A stretch of DNA of 64,000 bases from Paenibacillus prosopidis (GTDB taxonomy: Bacteria > Bacillota > Bacilli > Paenibacillales > Paenibacillaceae). Position 1 is the stretch's first letter. Each line of letters opens with the position of its first letter. Where the stretch lies: positions 165,163 to 229,162 of the forward strand of contig NZ_QPJD01000006.1 in NCBI RefSeq assembly GCF_003337375.1, read 5' to 3'. The position numbers and the translations under genes are program-made. This document shows, piece after piece, positions 26,025-34,998 of the stretch. The notes beneath the pieces were generated by a model that ran no database searches, was not told the origin of the DNA, and saw nothing but the letters and a program-made list of their open reading frames with translations.

Positions 26025-26999
26025 GTGGCAGCCATTGTCGAAAGGGCACTCGAGAGCAAACAGCAAAAACAGCAGCGATTAAGCGCAGGCAGGCTGAGAC
26101 GTTTTTGGAACAATAAGACGCTGCTTATCATGTGTTTGCCGGCCATCGCTTTTTTTATCATTTTTGCCTATTTGCCGATGCCAGGCTTGTATCTTGCTTT
26201 CATTAATTACAACTACTCGGACGGCATATTCAAAAGCCCGTTCGTTGCCTTCGATAACTTTCGCTTTCTAGTGATGAACGGCGATTTGTGGAGGCTTTCG
26301 TTCAATACGGTCGCTTATAATCTGGTCTTCATTACGCTGGGGAACGTGCTGCAAATAATGGTCGCAATCCTGCTGAATGAAATCCGCAAGAAATGGTTCA
26401 AGAAGGTAACGCAAACGATTATGTTTTTGCCCCATTTCATATCGGCGGTTCTTATCGGTTTGATCGCTTATAACATACTGAGCTACGATTACGGTTATTT
26501 GAACGGCGTCCTGCAGTCGCTTGGCATGGAACCGGTCAAGACGTATTCCAATCCGAGCATTTGGCCGTTTATTATCGTGCTGACGTTCTTGTGGCAGTCG
26601 ACCGGCTACGGATCCATTGTCTATTTTGCAGCGATCATGGGGCTTGACAACGAAATTATCGAGGCTTCGGAAATCGACGGCGCCAATGCTTTCCAACGGA
26701 TCATCTATATCATTCTTCCGTGGCTGAAGCCAACCTTCATTATTCTGATGCTCTTCTCGCTCGGCGGCATCCTGAAAGGAAACTTCGGACTGTTTTTCAA
26801 CCTGGTAGGAGCTAACAACACCGCACTATATGCGACGACGGATATTATCGAAACCTACGTGTTCCGCTCGCTGATGACGAACTTCAACTTCTCGATCGGC
26901 AGCGCCGTGAGTCTCTATCAGTCGGTATTCGGATTTATCATCGTCATAACGGTAAACTGGCTCGTTAGAAAGGCTTCGCCTGAAAACTCGTTATTCTAG
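26025..26999 (+). CDS. CUT1 sugar ABC transporter permease (LplB-like)
   Basis: The 324-residue inner-membrane protein has six predicted helices and the cytoplasmic EAA loop EASEIDGANAFQRI, which contacts the ATPase. It starts with GTG after AAGGGGGGA. It is 25 bases after the GH35 gene and 12 bases before the partner permease. No ATPase is encoded in the operon; CUT1 importers of Bacillota usually share an MsmX-type ATPase. The substrate is probably galactose-containing oligosaccharide, by context. Confidence 0.9.
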   Translation: MAAIVERALESKQQKQQRLSAGRLRRFWNNKTLLIMCLPAIAFFIIFAYLPMPGLYLAFINYNYSDGIFKSPFVAFDNFRFLVMNGDLWRLSFNTVAYNLVFITLGNVLQIMVAILLNEIRKKWFKKVTQTIMFLPHFISAVLIGLIAYNILSYDYGYLNGVLQSLGMEPVKTYSNPSIWPFIIVLTFLWQSTGYGSIVYFAAIMGLDNEIIEASEIDGANAFQRIIYIILPWLKPTFIILMLFSLGGILKGNFGLFFNLVGANNTALYATTDIIETYVFRSLMTNFNFSIGSAVSLYQSVFGFIIVITVNWLVRKASPENSLF

Positions 27000-27011
27000 G
27001 AGGTGTCGAAT

Positions 27012-27923
27012 ATGGAAAATACAGAGGAATCCCGGAGTATTCGTACAGATCTAAGCGGAATAGCCGTGAAGGCATTCGGTTATCTGTTTATCGGCTTCTT
27101 CTCGCTCTGCTGTTTATTGCCCTTCTTGCTCGTCCTCGGCACCTCATTTACGTCTGAGGGTATGATCAAGAAGCACGGATTTAATTTTTGGCCGCGTGAG
27201 TTTAGCACGTTCGCTTATAAAATCGTATTTGAAAATCCCGACCTTATGATTGGATCTTATCTCGTCACCATGGGCATCACGATTGTCGGAACCGCCGCAG
27301 GGCTGTTCATCGTGGCTATGACCGGATATGCGCTCCAACGTCCGGATTTTGGATACCGCAACGGCATCTCGTTTTTCATTTATTTCACAACGCTGTTCTC
27401 CGGCGGTCTCGTGCCGTTCTACCTGCTCATGACGCAGTATTTGAGCTTGAAGGATAATTACTTGGCCGTATTGCTTCCGGGGCTGCTGAGTCCTTTTCTC
27501 ATCATCATGATGAAGAGCTTCGTGCGTTCCATCCCGCATGCGATTACCGAGTCGGCCAAAATCGACGGAGCCGGCGACTTTACGATATTCATGAAGCTCA
27601 TTCTGCCTATGACAACGCCAGCGCTTGCAACAATTGGTCTGTTCATAGCGCTAGGTTACTGGAATGAATGGTACAACTCGATGTTGTTCCTTTCACCGGA
27701 TATGGACTACCGTCCGCTGCAGTTGTTCCTGTACAACGTCGTCACAAGCGCAGATTTTATCCGGAATTCCGCGGCCGCTTCTAACGTGGAGCTCCGGGAT
27801 ATGCCGCTCGAATCGATGAAAATGGCAACTGCAGTCGTTGCGACAGGTCCTGTCATCCTGTTCTATCCTTTCGTACAGCGTTATTTCATCAAAGGTATTA
27901 CAGTCGGTGCTGTAAAAGGCTGA
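27012..27923 (+). CDS. CUT1 sugar ABC transporter permease (YtcP/LplC-like)
   Basis: The 303-residue partner permease has six helices and the EAA loop ITESAKIDGAGDFTIF. The start at ATG 27012 fits TAGGAGGTG (26997-27005) better than GTG 27003, which lies inside that site. It forms the channel together with the upstream permease. Confidence 0.9.
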   Translation: MENTEESRSIRTDLSGIAVKAFGYLFIGFFSLCCLLPFLLVLGTSFTSEGMIKKHGFNFWPREFSTFAYKIVFENPDLMIGSYLVTMGITIVGTAAGLFIVAMTGYALQRPDFGYRNGISFFIYFTTLFSGGLVPFYLLMTQYLSLKDNYLAVLLPGLLSPFLIIMMKSFVRSIPHAITESAKIDGAGDFTIFMKLILPMTTPALATIGLFIALGYWNEWYNSMLFLSPDMDYRPLQLFLYNVVTSADFIRNSAAASNVELRDMPLESMKMATAVVATGPVILFYPFVQRYFIKGITVGAVKG

Positions 27924-27932
27924 TGTGCCGCG

Positions 27933-27971
27933 GGCCAAGGTTTGGCCTCTTCACATAACGGGCAATGCCCG
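27933..27971 (+). other. Intergenic hairpins before the binding-protein gene
   Basis: Two small stems, GGCCAA/TTGGCC (27933-27947) and CGGGC/GCCCG (27959-27971), sit between the permease and binding-protein genes. No T-tract follows. They may stabilise or process the mRNA so that more binding protein than permease is made. Confidence 0.4.
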
Positions 27972-28000
27972 ATCAATGAAACCAAAGGGGAGAAGTACCA

Positions 28001-29608
28001 ATGTCCAATTTGAAAAAGGTTTCCGCTCTGCTGATCGCGATCCTTATGATCATCAGTCTTGCAGCTTGTGCAGGTGGCAACAGTGGAGGAAGCAATGAAG
28101 GCGGGAAAAACGAGGGCACGGGAAATACAGGCAGCACGAATAAGCCGGAAGGCGATACGGCCGTTGATACTTCAAAATTCGTAAAAATCAGCTATGTCGT
28201 TCTAGGCAATAAGCCGACAAACGGTCAGTTTGAGAAAGTAATGGCTGAAGTAAACAAGAAGATGAAGGAAAAAATTAATGCCGAGCTCGAGTGGAAATGG
28301 GTGGAATGGGCAGACTGGCAGACAAAATACAATCTGCTGCTTGCATCCGGCGAGCCTGTGGACCTGATCACGATCGGTACGGACTGGCTTGATACTTGGG
28401 GCAACGCGCAGCGCGGCGCTTTCATGAATCTTGACGAGCTGCTGCCGAAGTACGCGCCGCAAACCTTTACTTCGATCCCGGAAGAGGATTGGGCGGAAAG
28501 CAAGTATAAAGGCAACATTGTGCTGATCCCGGAAAACGACTATACGCAATGGGTTAACCACGGCTTCTTCTACCGCGGCGACTGGGCGAAGGAAGCGGGC
28601 ATTACCGAGCCGATCAAGGATTGGGAAGGTATCGCCACTTATCTTCAATATATTAAAGACAATAAACCGGATGTTGTTCCTTGGGATGCTGTTGCTCAAA
28701 CAAGTACTTTCGGAGGATTCAATCAATCCTACTCGGATAACCTGGAGCTGCCGATTTCTACAGGCTACCTGCCTGTATTTGCAGCCAAATCGTTTGATGA
28801 GAAGTACACGGTTGTAAGCCCGGTATTTGAAGATACTTTTGTAAAATTTGCTACGATGATGAAGGATTGGGCTGACAAAGGCTACTGGCGTGAAGATGTG
28901 CTCAATAATAAGAACGATGTCCGCGCTGCTCTGAGAGCGGGATTGACGGGACTTGATCAGCATCATACGCAAACCTTCGGCGGACTTCGCGTAACCATGG
29001 ATAAAGACCAGCCTGGTTCTGAGCTGCAAATGTTTCCTTTTAACCGCACAAGAGGCACAAACCTGACAGAACTGTCTATCACGCACGGCGGAACATCTGT
29101 CGGCGCGCACAGCAAAAATCCGGAACGCGCTCTTATGGCTTATGACTTGATTCGCAATGACGAAGAAATTTACCATCTGATCAACTACGGTATGGAAGGC
29201 GTTCAATATGAAGTCAAAGACGGCAAGCGCGTACTGCCTGAAGGCTATGACGAAACAAACGATGCATTCTACGCTGATTTCTGGGGCGGCCGCGTCGATA
29301 AATTCGAGATTCCGAGCATAAATACATGGGATCAAATCGAAGAGACGCTCTATGCGGAGTATGATGCCATCAAAAAACCATACCCTTATGGCCAGTTCGT
29401 GTTCGACAAAACGCCGGTTGAGGCTGAGCTTACGGCGATTACACAGGTTTCAGGCGAAATGGGACCTGCAATCACGTACGGTAAAGCAGGCGATCCTGTT
29501 AAAGCCGTTGAAGAATTCCGCAACAAGCTGAAAACAGCAGGCTACGACAAGGTGCTTGCCGAGCTGCAGCGCCAGATGGATGAGTATAAGAAATTGATTG
29601 AAGGGTAA
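28001..29608 (+). CDS. Extracellular sugar-binding lipoprotein (LplA-like, DUF3502 type)
   Basis: A 535-residue lipoprotein (LAAC, C23), followed by a Gly/Asn/Ser-rich linker. The mature part is a family 1 solute-binding protein, and its end (QFVFDKTPVEAE) is of the DUF3502 type seen in LplA/YtcQ proteins. It captures oligosaccharides for the two permeases upstream. A strong terminator ends the operon. Its nearest relative in the window by the C-terminal motif is the protein at 57870-59519. Confidence 0.9.
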   Translation: MSNLKKVSALLIAILMIISLAACAGGNSGGSNEGGKNEGTGNTGSTNKPEGDTAVDTSKFVKISYVVLGNKPTNGQFEKVMAEVNKKMKEKINAELEWKWVEWADWQTKYNLLLASGEPVDLITIGTDWLDTWGNAQRGAFMNLDELLPKYAPQTFTSIPEEDWAESKYKGNIVLIPENDYTQWVNHGFFYRGDWAKEAGITEPIKDWEGIATYLQYIKDNKPDVVPWDAVAQTSTFGGFNQSYSDNLELPISTGYLPVFAAKSFDEKYTVVSPVFEDTFVKFATMMKDWADKGYWREDVLNNKNDVRAALRAGLTGLDQHHTQTFGGLRVTMDKDQPGSELQMFPFNRTRGTNLTELSITHGGTSVGAHSKNPERALMAYDLIRNDEEIYHLINYGMEGVQYEVKDGKRVLPEGYDETNDAFYADFWGGRVDKFEIPSINTWDQIEETLYAEYDAIKKPYPYGQFVFDKTPVEAELTAITQVSGEMGPAITYGKAGDPVKAVEEFRNKLKTAGYDKVLAELQRQMDEYKKLIEG

Positions 29609-29635
29609 GACACTGGGCCATACGGCCCGAGAAGA

Positions 29636-29667
29636 GAGGGATGCACGAAGGTGCATCCCTCTTTTTT
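29636..29667 (+). terminator. Terminator of the GH35 operon
   Basis: The 11-bp stem GAGGGATGCAC/GTGCATCCCTC has a 4-base loop and is followed by six T residues. Confidence 0.9.
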
Positions 29668-29902
29668 GTGCTTGTTTAGGGAATGATGAACGTAGTTGAT
29701 CACTGTAAGTTTCGTTTTGCCACCGCAACTAAATGACTAGGACCGCTCTGGAAGCGGGCGACCCTTGCCTTACTTAAAGGAATTCCTACAGTTAATATGC
29801 AATCGAAATTATGAGACATCAAACTAACCGGAAAAGCTCCCTCTAAATCGGCTGATTTCTTAATTATTGACCGAAATGGATTAAAATAACGGGAGGTTTT
29901 CC
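29668..29902. other. Intergenic region, no gene recognised
   Basis: No convincing promoter, RNA or protein was seen. The AT-rich end carries GGGAGG before a 24-codon open frame (see 29903). Confidence 0.3.
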
Positions 29903-29977
29903 ATGTATAGGCCTAGTTATCGATCAAATAGAACAATTAGCGGGATGTTTTCCCGTTATGTCTCCCTACCGAACTAA
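29903..29977 (+). CDS. Possible 24-residue small protein
   Basis: ATG at 29903 is preceded by GGGAGG at 6-base spacing. The frame encodes 24 residues (MYRPSYRSNRT start, YVSLPN end). It overlaps the end of the minus-strand gene at 29966-30373. No homology is recognised. The ribosome site is the only support. Confidence 0.2.
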   Translation: MYRPSYRSNRTISGMFSRYVSLPN

Positions 29978-30373
29978 TCTGCTTTTGAGCCTTAAAACAA
30001 TTGATGATATGATTAAAACGGTAAGCGTTGATATTACACTTCCAATAAATAAATCATCACTGTACTCTTGGATTTTTTCTGTTAATAGTAAGGCTTTTCC
30101 GTCTTCATTGCCTGTTGGCAGGAAATAGATGAAATGGTCTGCGGCTAAATCCATTAAAGCGAGTATCCAAAACAATGAAAATCCCATAATTGTTGAACTG
30201 ATCACGACAGAATTGTACTTTTTCTGATGATTAAAATAAACATTGAACGCTATGGAACTAATAGAAAGGGAAACAATGATAATAAACAGCTCTGTCCATT
30301 CCACATAAAGGGATTTAGTTATAACAAGCATGATTAACGTGAAGGCTGCTAGAAACCCAATAACTTTTTTCAC
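29966..30373 (-). CDS. Small membrane protein of unknown function
   Basis: A 135-residue protein with four predicted hydrophobic helices: near 5-22, 28-48, 56-78 and 110-128. Between helices 3 and 4 is a polar stretch (LPTGNEDGKALL). GAGGAGGG precedes the ATG strongly, and the hydrophobic pattern supports a real gene. No family was recognised. Confidence 0.65.
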   Translation of the reverse strand: MKKVIGFLAAFTLIMLVITKSLYVEWTELFIIIVSLSISSIAFNVYFNHQKKYNSVVISSTIMGFSLFWILALMDLAADHFIYFLPTGNEDGKALLLTEKIQEYSDDLFIGSVISTLTVLIISSIVLRLKSRLVR

Positions 30374-30460
30374 TTTATTCCCTCCTCATGTCTATCCTAA
30401 TTTCTAATCCATATAGACGAAATTTAATGATAAATGGTTACAATTTTTGTTAGTATACGT

Positions 30461-30489
30461 TGACCCCCGTCAGCAAAAAGATGATAAAA
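30461..30489 (+). promoter_or_regulatory. Promoter of the Lys/Pro-rich unknown gene
   Basis: TTGACC (30461-30466) and GATAAA (30483-30488) are 16 bases apart, or 17 to the overlapping ATAAAA. Confidence 0.5.
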
Positions 30490-30521
30490 TGATTTTGTAT
30501 AAACAGAAAGGCGGAGAAGAT

Positions 30522-31247
30522 ATGGGACATGCTTTTATCATCGATCCAAACACGTATTACGCCTTCGAAAACGAGGCGGCACTGATTGAAAAATGTAAAG
30601 AATGGGGTTTGCTGTCAGAGAAAGCAACCAAAACAAAAGATTTTTTCTATAAAGGAAACGGTAAGAATATGGCCTGCAGCATTATCGGTTATGTCGATAA
30701 CATGAGCGCGGTCATTCAATTTGATAACAAACAATTGCACTGCATTCACCCTTCGTACCTGAAGGAGATGCAGGCATCCACTTATGGCCAGAGGCTTTCG
30801 GCAGCAGCGGAAAAACCGGTAGAGCCCGAGGTCGTCGTGCTTGAGACGCTGCAAGAAGAAGCTCCTCCTATTGAGGTAGCCAAGATTAAAGAAGCGAAGG
30901 TCGAAGAGCCGCCGAAGGGAAAAGCCAAAAAAGAAAAGGCACCGAAACCTCAGCTGCCTGAAGAAAAAGTCAAAATGACCGCTACCGTAAAAGAATTTAC
31001 TACGGTACCAAACCATTTCTCCGATGATGATGACGAAGTAGTCATCTACGAAGCGGTTTCCATTCTCGAGCCGGAAACCGAAATCGGCACAGCCTGGTCC
31101 AGCCACAGCAACACGATTAAAAAATTGGAACTGGAAATCGGAGACAAGATCACGTTTGAAGGTAAAATCGTTGCAAAGAAGCTAACCAAGCATCCCGTGC
31201 CATACAAGATCAACAATCCCGGGAAAATACAAAAAGAAGAATCCTGA
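30522..31247 (+). CDS. Unknown protein with Lys/Pro/Glu-rich middle
   Basis: A 241-residue soluble protein. Residues 1-95 are a compact domain (GHAFIIDPNTYYAFENEAAL, YKGNGKNMACSI). Residues 100-155 are a charged, low-complexity linker rich in Glu, Pro, Lys and Ala. The C-terminal 80 residues look like a small beta domain (LELEIGDKITFEGKIVAKK) with an OB-like pattern. The start at ATG 30522 fits GGCGGAGAAG; an upstream TTG lacks one. No function can be assigned. A strong hairpin follows. Confidence 0.65.
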   Translation: MGHAFIIDPNTYYAFENEAALIEKCKEWGLLSEKATKTKDFFYKGNGKNMACSIIGYVDNMSAVIQFDNKQLHCIHPSYLKEMQASTYGQRLSAAAEKPVEPEVVVLETLQEEAPPIEVAKIKEAKVEEPPKGKAKKEKAPKPQLPEEKVKMTATVKEFTTVPNHFSDDDDEVVIYEAVSILEPETEIGTAWSSHSNTIKKLELEIGDKITFEGKIVAKKLTKHPVPYKINNPGKIQKEES

Positions 31248-31254
31248 AGGCAAT

Positions 31255-31288
31255 AATAAGGGAGTGTGCGACTGCACACTCCCTTATT
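31255..31288. terminator. Strong convergent hairpin
   Basis: A perfect 15-bp stem (arms 31255-31269 and 31274-31288, core GGGAGTGTGC) has a GACT loop. The ends are AT-rich, so it could terminate from both directions between convergent genes. Confidence 0.75.
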
Positions 31289-31406
31289 AGACCAGTCCTG
31301 CATAATATCCGCGTATCATCCTCAGAATAGTAAAGAAGGTTAAATGAGGTGAAAGCACGTTAACTTTCGTTCGATGTTTGGTCGATTAGGATTTTTTAGT
31401 TTCGCA

Positions 31407-32006
31407 TTACTTATGTTCATGACGATCATAGTAAGTGTTTTTGATCGAATCCGGCAGAGTGTGCTCTGTTGCTGCGAACCTTATTTTCTCCATGAATTCG
31501 GGCCGAATAAGATGAATCAGCGGTTGTTCAACATCATAGAAGTTTTTTAAAGCCTCTATTACCTGCTGATCCCATTCTTCGTAATAATAAAGAAGATCAT
31601 CTGGGTATACGGTCCTCCGCTTCATCCCTTCTTCAGGAATACATTCAAAAGGTTCATCCATATTTAAAGTTCCATAATCATCCGTTAGCTGCTCTCCTGG
31701 ATAAATGTCCCTGACAGCAACTTCAAATTCATATGCTGTTCCCATGCAATTGGCTTGAAAACTGTGGTTCACATATCTGCCTATATCCCAACAAAGAATA
31801 TATTTACCTTCTTGATTACGAAATGAGTATTTCTTAAGTATCTCGCTGCTGTATTTATCTAGAGTATCAAAATAAGCCGGTTCAAGTATATGATCCAGCC
31901 CATCCAATGCCCACGTAATTGTTCCCTTTGGAATGAATTTAGTAGCAAATACTCCAAAACCGATTTGATCATTTATATATCGCAGTTCCGTATGCGGATA
32001 GATCAT
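31407..32006 (-). CDS. SET-domain protein
   Basis: The 199-residue protein has SET lysine-methyltransferase motifs in order: GFGVFATKFIPKGT at the N-terminus, RYVNHSFQANCMG (the NHS/C core) and GEQLTDDYGTLN. A conserved tyrosine follows in DDYG. SET proteins methylate lysines using SAM. A bacterial copy may modify ribosomal or other proteins, but the target is unknown. AAGGGGAA precedes the ATG. Confidence 0.83.
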   Translation of the reverse strand: MIYPHTELRYINDQIGFGVFATKFIPKGTITWALDGLDHILEPAYFDTLDKYSSEILKKYSFRNQEGKYILCWDIGRYVNHSFQANCMGTAYEFEVAVRDIYPGEQLTDDYGTLNMDEPFECIPEEGMKRRTVYPDDLLYYYEEWDQQVIEALKNFYDVEQPLIHLIRPEFMEKIRFAATEHTLPDSIKNTYYDRHEHK

Positions 32007-32133
32007 GTTGGGTATTCCCCTTCACTAAATTGGTTTTACCCATAATATGCAGAGGCGGACTGCTTGTTGAAACATTATAAATTTTACTTTTTATCTTATC
32101 AGCGCAAGGATAAATAGTAACAAAGGCATGAAG

Positions 32134-32160
32134 AAAACCGCCTGCTTTACAGGCGGTTTT
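32134..32160 (-). terminator. Terminator of the MFS exporter gene
   Basis: The 11-bp stem AAAACCGCCTG/CAGGCGGTTTT ends in a T-run on the minus strand. Confidence 0.85.
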
Positions 32161-32191
32161 CTATATAGTTGCTATTAAATCGCATACTTAG

Positions 32192-33724
32192 TTAATGAGC
32201 GGCTGCGTACTGTTCCGCTTCGGCTGCCGGGTCCAGCTTTTCCTTGCTCATCATGAATGCCGCGGCTAAGGCTAACACAGCCGGGATGAGACCGACCGCA
32301 AATGTGAAGACGATAGAGGAAGAAAGCCCCTCTGTAATGAGGCCCAGTGACTGCTCCGGGATTTGTGCACGGGATGCAGGATCCATTAGCGCATGCGGAT
32401 CGCTGAAATCAATGCTTTGCAGGCCCGCAGCAGAATCATTTCCCGCGAACGCTTCTGTGAGCTTGCGCGTTAGGGAATGGCTCTGAACAATGCCGAAAAT
32501 CGTAATGCCGAGCGTCATGCCGAGCGAACGCAGGAAGTTGAGCGTTGAGCTCGCTGTCCCCCGCTGCCGGATCGGCATGGCGTGAATCGCCGCGTTGCTC
32601 AGAACCGAGAAGGATGCGCCGATGCCAAGGCCGATCATTATCATATAGACCGTTACCGTGAGCCGCGAGGAATCCGGAGTTAGTGTCGTCAGCAGCGCGA
32701 TTCCTGCGACAAGGATGATTACAGTCGAAATCATAATCGTACGGTAGGATAGTTTAGTCATCAAAGAGCCGCCGGCGGTCGCAGTCACGACTGTGCCCAG
32801 CATCATCGGCAGCAGGACGAGCCCGGCGTTAGTCGCGTTCCCGCCGAGAACGCCTTGAATATAAAGTGGAATGTAAACGGAAGCCGTAATGAAAGCAGCT
32901 CCACTGAGAAAAGCCAGCGCATTGCTTGTTGAGAACAAACGGGCTTGAAACAGGCCGAACGGGATAATTGGCTCTTCGGCGCGTTTCTCAGCAAAAATAA
33001 ACAGAGCGGTAAAGAAAGCGGATCCTACGAGCATGCCGATGATCGGCAAAGAACCCCAAGCAAATTGTCTGCCGCCGAGCTCCATGGCGAACATGAAGCA
33101 GATGACCGCGCCGACAAGCGATATTGCGCCCAACCAGTCGATTCGTTGTTTGGAATGCTCATGCGATTCCTTGTAGAAGAAGGCAATAATCCCAAAGGCG
33201 ATCAGGCCAAGCGGCAGGTTAATGTAGAAGATCCATGCCCAATGGATGTGGTCGGTTATATAGGCACCGAGCAGCGGACCGAATATACTCGACATGCCGA
33301 ATACGGCACCGAATAGTCCGCCAAGCTTGCCTCTGTTCTCCGGAGCAACGGCATCCATCATAATCGTGAAGGTAATCGGGACTAAAGCGCCTGCGCCAAT
33401 TCCCTGAACTGCGCGATAAATGCTTAGCTGAATAATCGAATCCGCGGTTCCGCATAGTACGGAGCCGGCCATGAAGACGATAACACCAAAGATGAAGAAA
33501 CGCTTGCGGCCGTACATGTCGGACAGCTTGCCGAATATCGGCATTCCGGCCATTTCCGCGACCATATAAGCCGAGGTGACCCAAATAAATTTGTCGAGTC
33601 CGCCGAGTTCGCCAATAATCGTCCCCATCGCGGTCGCCATGATCGTGTTGTCCATTGAAGCCATCAGAATCGCAAGCAGTAAGCCTGCAATAACGATCCC
33701 GGTTTTCTGTTTTGTTTTGTGCAT
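32192..33724 (-). CDS. MFS multidrug exporter, DHA2 (EmrB/QacA) family
   Basis: A 510-residue protein with about 14 membrane segments. Motif A-like GKLSDMYGRKRF, the motif after helix 1 (LAILMASMDNTIMATAM) and the motif C-like GAVFGMSSIFGPLLGAYI are typical of drug:proton antiporters. The start at ATG 33724 is chosen because GGAGGG lies 9 bases before it; ATG 33751 is upstream of that site. The substrate is unknown. No local regulator is adjacent. Confidence 0.88.
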   Translation of the reverse strand: MHKTKQKTGIVIAGLLLAILMASMDNTIMATAMGTIIGELGGLDKFIWVTSAYMVAEMAGMPIFGKLSDMYGRKRFFIFGVIVFMAGSVLCGTADSIIQLSIYRAVQGIGAGALVPITFTIMMDAVAPENRGKLGGLFGAVFGMSSIFGPLLGAYITDHIHWAWIFYINLPLGLIAFGIIAFFYKESHEHSKQRIDWLGAISLVGAVICFMFAMELGGRQFAWGSLPIIGMLVGSAFFTALFIFAEKRAEEPIIPFGLFQARLFSTSNALAFLSGAAFITASVYIPLYIQGVLGGNATNAGLVLLPMMLGTVVTATAGGSLMTKLSYRTIMISTVIILVAGIALLTTLTPDSSRLTVTVYMIMIGLGIGASFSVLSNAAIHAMPIRQRGTASSTLNFLRSLGMTLGITIFGIVQSHSLTRKLTEAFAGNDSAAGLQSIDFSDPHALMDPASRAQIPEQSLGLITEGLSSSIVFTFAVGLIPAVLALAAAFMMSKEKLDPAAEAEQYAAAH

Positions 33725-33873
33725 GATTTGGTTCCCTCCATTTGATCTCATGTAATAGCTTCATTATAAGGGGCCATTACTGACAGCATTATGTCAGTGT
33801 TGCTGGAGAAAATAAAATACTAAACAACAAAATAAAGTGTTAGACTAGAGCAGAATATTTAGGGGGTATGGTT

Positions 33874-34260
33874 ATGGATCACAACAAAAGCAAAAAATCG
33901 AAACAAGGAACAGAGATGCTGGAAAATGTACGTCGTATTTGCAGCTCCCTGCTTGAAGTAGAGGAAATCATCGACGGATTTGGCCATACAACGTTTAAAG
34001 TAAAAGGCAAATCGTTTATCATGATGGGCGAAAACGAGGATGGTGCCGGATTATCCTTCAAGTCGGACCGAGAGAATCAAGAAATTCTGCTGCAGCAGGG
34101 CCGGTTCATCAAAACGCCGTACATCGGCCAACACGGTTGGGTATCGACGAAGACCGGCGAACCGATCGAGTGGGACGAGCTGGGCGAGCTGCTCAAGGAG
34201 GCTTATCTCCGGGCTGCACCAAAACGGCTGGTCAAGCAGCTGCTATCGGAATCCTATTAA
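33874..34260 (+). CDS. MmcQ/YjbR-family protein
   Basis: The 128-residue protein has the YjbR pattern: GHTTFKVKGKSFIMMG, LSFKSDRENQEILLQQ, FIKTPYIGQHGWVST and RLVKQLLSE. The fold is CyaY-like. It is annotated as DNA-binding in the family, but its role is unknown. The start at ATG 33874 fits AGGGGGT at better spacing than ATG 33868. Confidence 0.8.
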   Translation: MDHNKSKKSKQGTEMLENVRRICSSLLEVEEIIDGFGHTTFKVKGKSFIMMGENEDGAGLSFKSDRENQEILLQQGRFIKTPYIGQHGWVSTKTGEPIEWDELGELLKEAYLRAAPKRLVKQLLSESY

Positions 34261-34298
34261 AAACTCAAACATTGGATATGATCTTTCGTTGAAAGAGG

Positions 34299-34332
34299 TC
34301 ATTGTCATTATCTGTTCATTGTCATTATCTGT
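34299..34332. repeat. Tandem 17-base direct repeat
   Basis: TCATTGTCATTATCTGT occurs twice back to back (34299-34315 and 34316-34332). It lies after the YjbR-like gene with no coding role. Confidence 0.8.
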
Positions 34333-34372
34333 ACTCCACCCTGTCTAGTAAGTTATGATAGGTTGGCTTTCA

Positions 34373-34431
34373 AAAATCCTAAATGGGATTAAAACTAACG
34401 AGCGTATAGTTTTAATCCCATTTAGGATTTT
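34373..34431. repeat. Perfect 25-bp inverted repeat
   Basis: Arms at 34373-34397 and 34407-34431 are perfectly complementary (core CCTAAATGGGATTAAAAC) with a 9-base loop. AT-rich flanks follow, so it could be a terminator. The length and lack of mismatches also suit the footprint of a small palindromic mobile unit. Confidence 0.8.
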
Positions 34432-34687
34432 ATTATAGATAGAACAGACGACATTGATAACTAATTGACCTGTTATACTCTAAACATTCCTGTAGAGCCT
34501 AAGAAATGGCTTTGTAAAAAAAGGAATATTGACGATCTGTATCCATTCCATTTCACCTCACGTCTTTTTATAAGCTCCTCTTTCAGTTCTTTCCCAGTGT
34601 ATTATTCAAATTGGCGATAATCCTCGTATAAATTGTTTGAAAGTATGCAAATCTTGCAGTAGAATTGGATTGATTTAAGCGAGGTGA
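34432..34687. other. AT-rich intergenic region
   Basis: No gene is recognised here. The AraC-tail remnant begins at its end. Confidence 0.3.
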
Positions 34688-34828
34688 CATTATGGAGAGC
34701 AATTGTGCCATATTTTCAAAGAGGAGACCGGCTATTCGATTCATCAATATATTACTTATAAAAGGATGGAAATCCTCCAAAGGCAAGCGGAAGTGAACTA
34801 TGACCTGCATGATGCGCTTGTCGCTTGA
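34688..34828 (+). pseudogene. AraC-family regulator C-terminal remnant
   Basis: In one frame the sequence reads EQLCHIFKEETGYSIHQYI then TYKRMEILQRQ, up to a stop at 34826-34828. This matches the second helix-turn-helix of AraC regulators (S-x-IFKEETG-x-S-x-x-x-Y). A stop lies immediately upstream at 34685-34687 and the first HTH and sensor are missing. It is a decayed fragment, about 170 bases before an intact regulator of the same family. Confidence 0.7.
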
Positions 34829-34998
34829 TTACCAACACTTGCAGCATACGAACCTCTAGTAAATCAAACATAAGATCGGTATACTTGTTGTGCGTATGTC
34901 ATTCGCTCCGGCGGATTGGTTGTGACAACCACATTGCGGAAAAATCTAACCTATTAATTTGACTTTTGTCATCAGGGTATGTGCCAGGAGGGATCCTT

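Noticed and set aside
28202..29335. Long open frame (377 codons) on the minus strand inside the binding-protein gene
   Set aside because: It is antisense to a clear binding-protein gene, has no ribosome site and its composition follows the sense codons.
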